Below are positions 4,691 to 5,070 of a stretch of 5,070 nt of DNA, piece after piece. The translations under genes and the position numbers were made by a program. Below the pieces are notes generated by a model that was given only the letters and a program-made list of their open reading frames with translations, was not told the DNA's origin and did no database searches. Every line of letters begins with the position of its first letter. Position 1 is the stretch's first letter. The DNA comes from Burkholderiales bacterium (GTDB lineage: Bacteria > Pseudomonadota > Gammaproteobacteria > Burkholderiales > SHXO01). The stretch is from assembly GCA_026125625.1 (NCBI GenBank), contig JAHCKU010000269.1:1-5070 (forward strand). Direction: 5' to 3'.

Positions 4691-5070
4691 TGCCCCGTTT
4701 GCAGCACATCGGCCGCTACCGCACGATTCGCCGACTCGGCGGACGGGGCGACTGCACGCTGTTCGAGGCGCGCGACAGCGCCGATGACCGCGCGGTGGCC
4801 ATCAAGATGCTGGACCTTCAGGATGCGGAGTCGCCCGCCACCGGCGAGGCGCTGCTGCGCTTTCGACGTGAAGCCCAGGTATTGGGCAACCTGCATCACC
4901 CGGGCATCGTACGCATGCTCGATTACGGCGAGAATGCCACCCACGCATGGCTGGTGATGGAATTGATGCAGGGTCGTCCACTGTCGATGGCGATGCGCGG
5001 AGCAGACGTGCAGAGAATCCTGCGTTGCATCCAACGTCTGCTGGATGCGTTGGCCTGCCTGCACCGTCTG
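4690..5070 (+). CDS. Ser/Thr protein kinase-like protein, N-terminal fragment (runs off right edge)
   Basis: The first 127 residues match the N-lobe of a eukaryotic-type (Hanks) kinase. IGRYRTIRRLG (7-17) leads into the nucleotide loop, VAIKML (36-41) carries the ATP-anchoring lysine K39, and REAQVLGNLHHPGIVRMLDYG (60-80) carries the helix-C glutamate E61. LVMELMQGRPL (88-98) is the hinge, and the segment to LACLHRL (121-127) is helix E. The catalytic loop (HRDxKxxN) and DFG would follow immediately outside the window, so activity cannot be judged. The glycine loop is unusual: GGRGDCTLFEA (17-27) has T23 where the third glycine normally stands and F25 where the conserved valine would be. The start is the ATG at 4690, which places the domain at the very N-terminus as usual. 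No Shine-Dalgarno site precedes it, and the frame stays open upstream to at least 4612, so the start is uncertain. Confidence 0.87.
   Translation, partial: MPRLQHIGRYRTIRRLGGRGDCTLFEARDSADDRAVAIKMLDLQDAESPATGEALLRFRREAQVLGNLHHPGIVRMLDYGENATHAWLVMELMQGRPLSMAMRGADVQRILRCIQRLLDALACLHRL

Overview
The window looks like ordinary chromosome from a GC-rich Gram-negative bacterium, most likely a beta- or gammaproteobacterium. I base this on the proteobacterial MutS N-terminus, the LysR/pirin pairing, strong G/C preference at third codon positions and purine-rich Shine-Dalgarno sites. I cannot name the genus. There are no RNA genes, CRISPR arrays, insertion sequences or prophage genes, and no stretch of more than 300 bases lacks a gene.

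Layout from left to right: (1) the N-terminal third of mutS on the minus strand, running off the left edge, with an apparent TTG start; (2) a small VOC/glyoxalase-fold gene, also on the minus strand and upstream of mutS; (3) a divergent 153-base spacer with two candidate promoters that overlap back to back; (4) a complete cysteine-free, zinc-independent MDR oxidoreductase on the plus strand; (5) a LysR-family regulator on the minus strand, ending 3 bases from the MDR gene; (6) a 108-base divergent regulatory spacer with a candidate LysR operator and a GC-rich leader hairpin; (7) a complete pirin gene on the plus strand; (8) a G-rich intergenic hairpin repeat; (9) the first 127 codons of a Ser/Thr protein kinase-like gene on the plus strand, running off the right edge.

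How the genes may work together: the LysR gene and pirin form a classic divergent regulator/target pair, and the MDR gene lies convergently on the regulator's other side. VOC proteins, MDR quinone-oxidoreductase-like enzymes and pirins often act on reactive carbonyls, quinones or aromatic compounds. The middle of the window may therefore be a small detoxification or redox neighbourhood, but this is inference from family membership only. MutS is housekeeping mismatch repair and is probably unrelated in function. The kinase starts a separate unit.

I found no convincing new multi-gene system. The points most worth a second look are the overlapping divergent promoters, the LysR/pirin control region, the intergenic hairpin repeat, and the kinase with its altered glycine loop and missing Shine-Dalgarno site.
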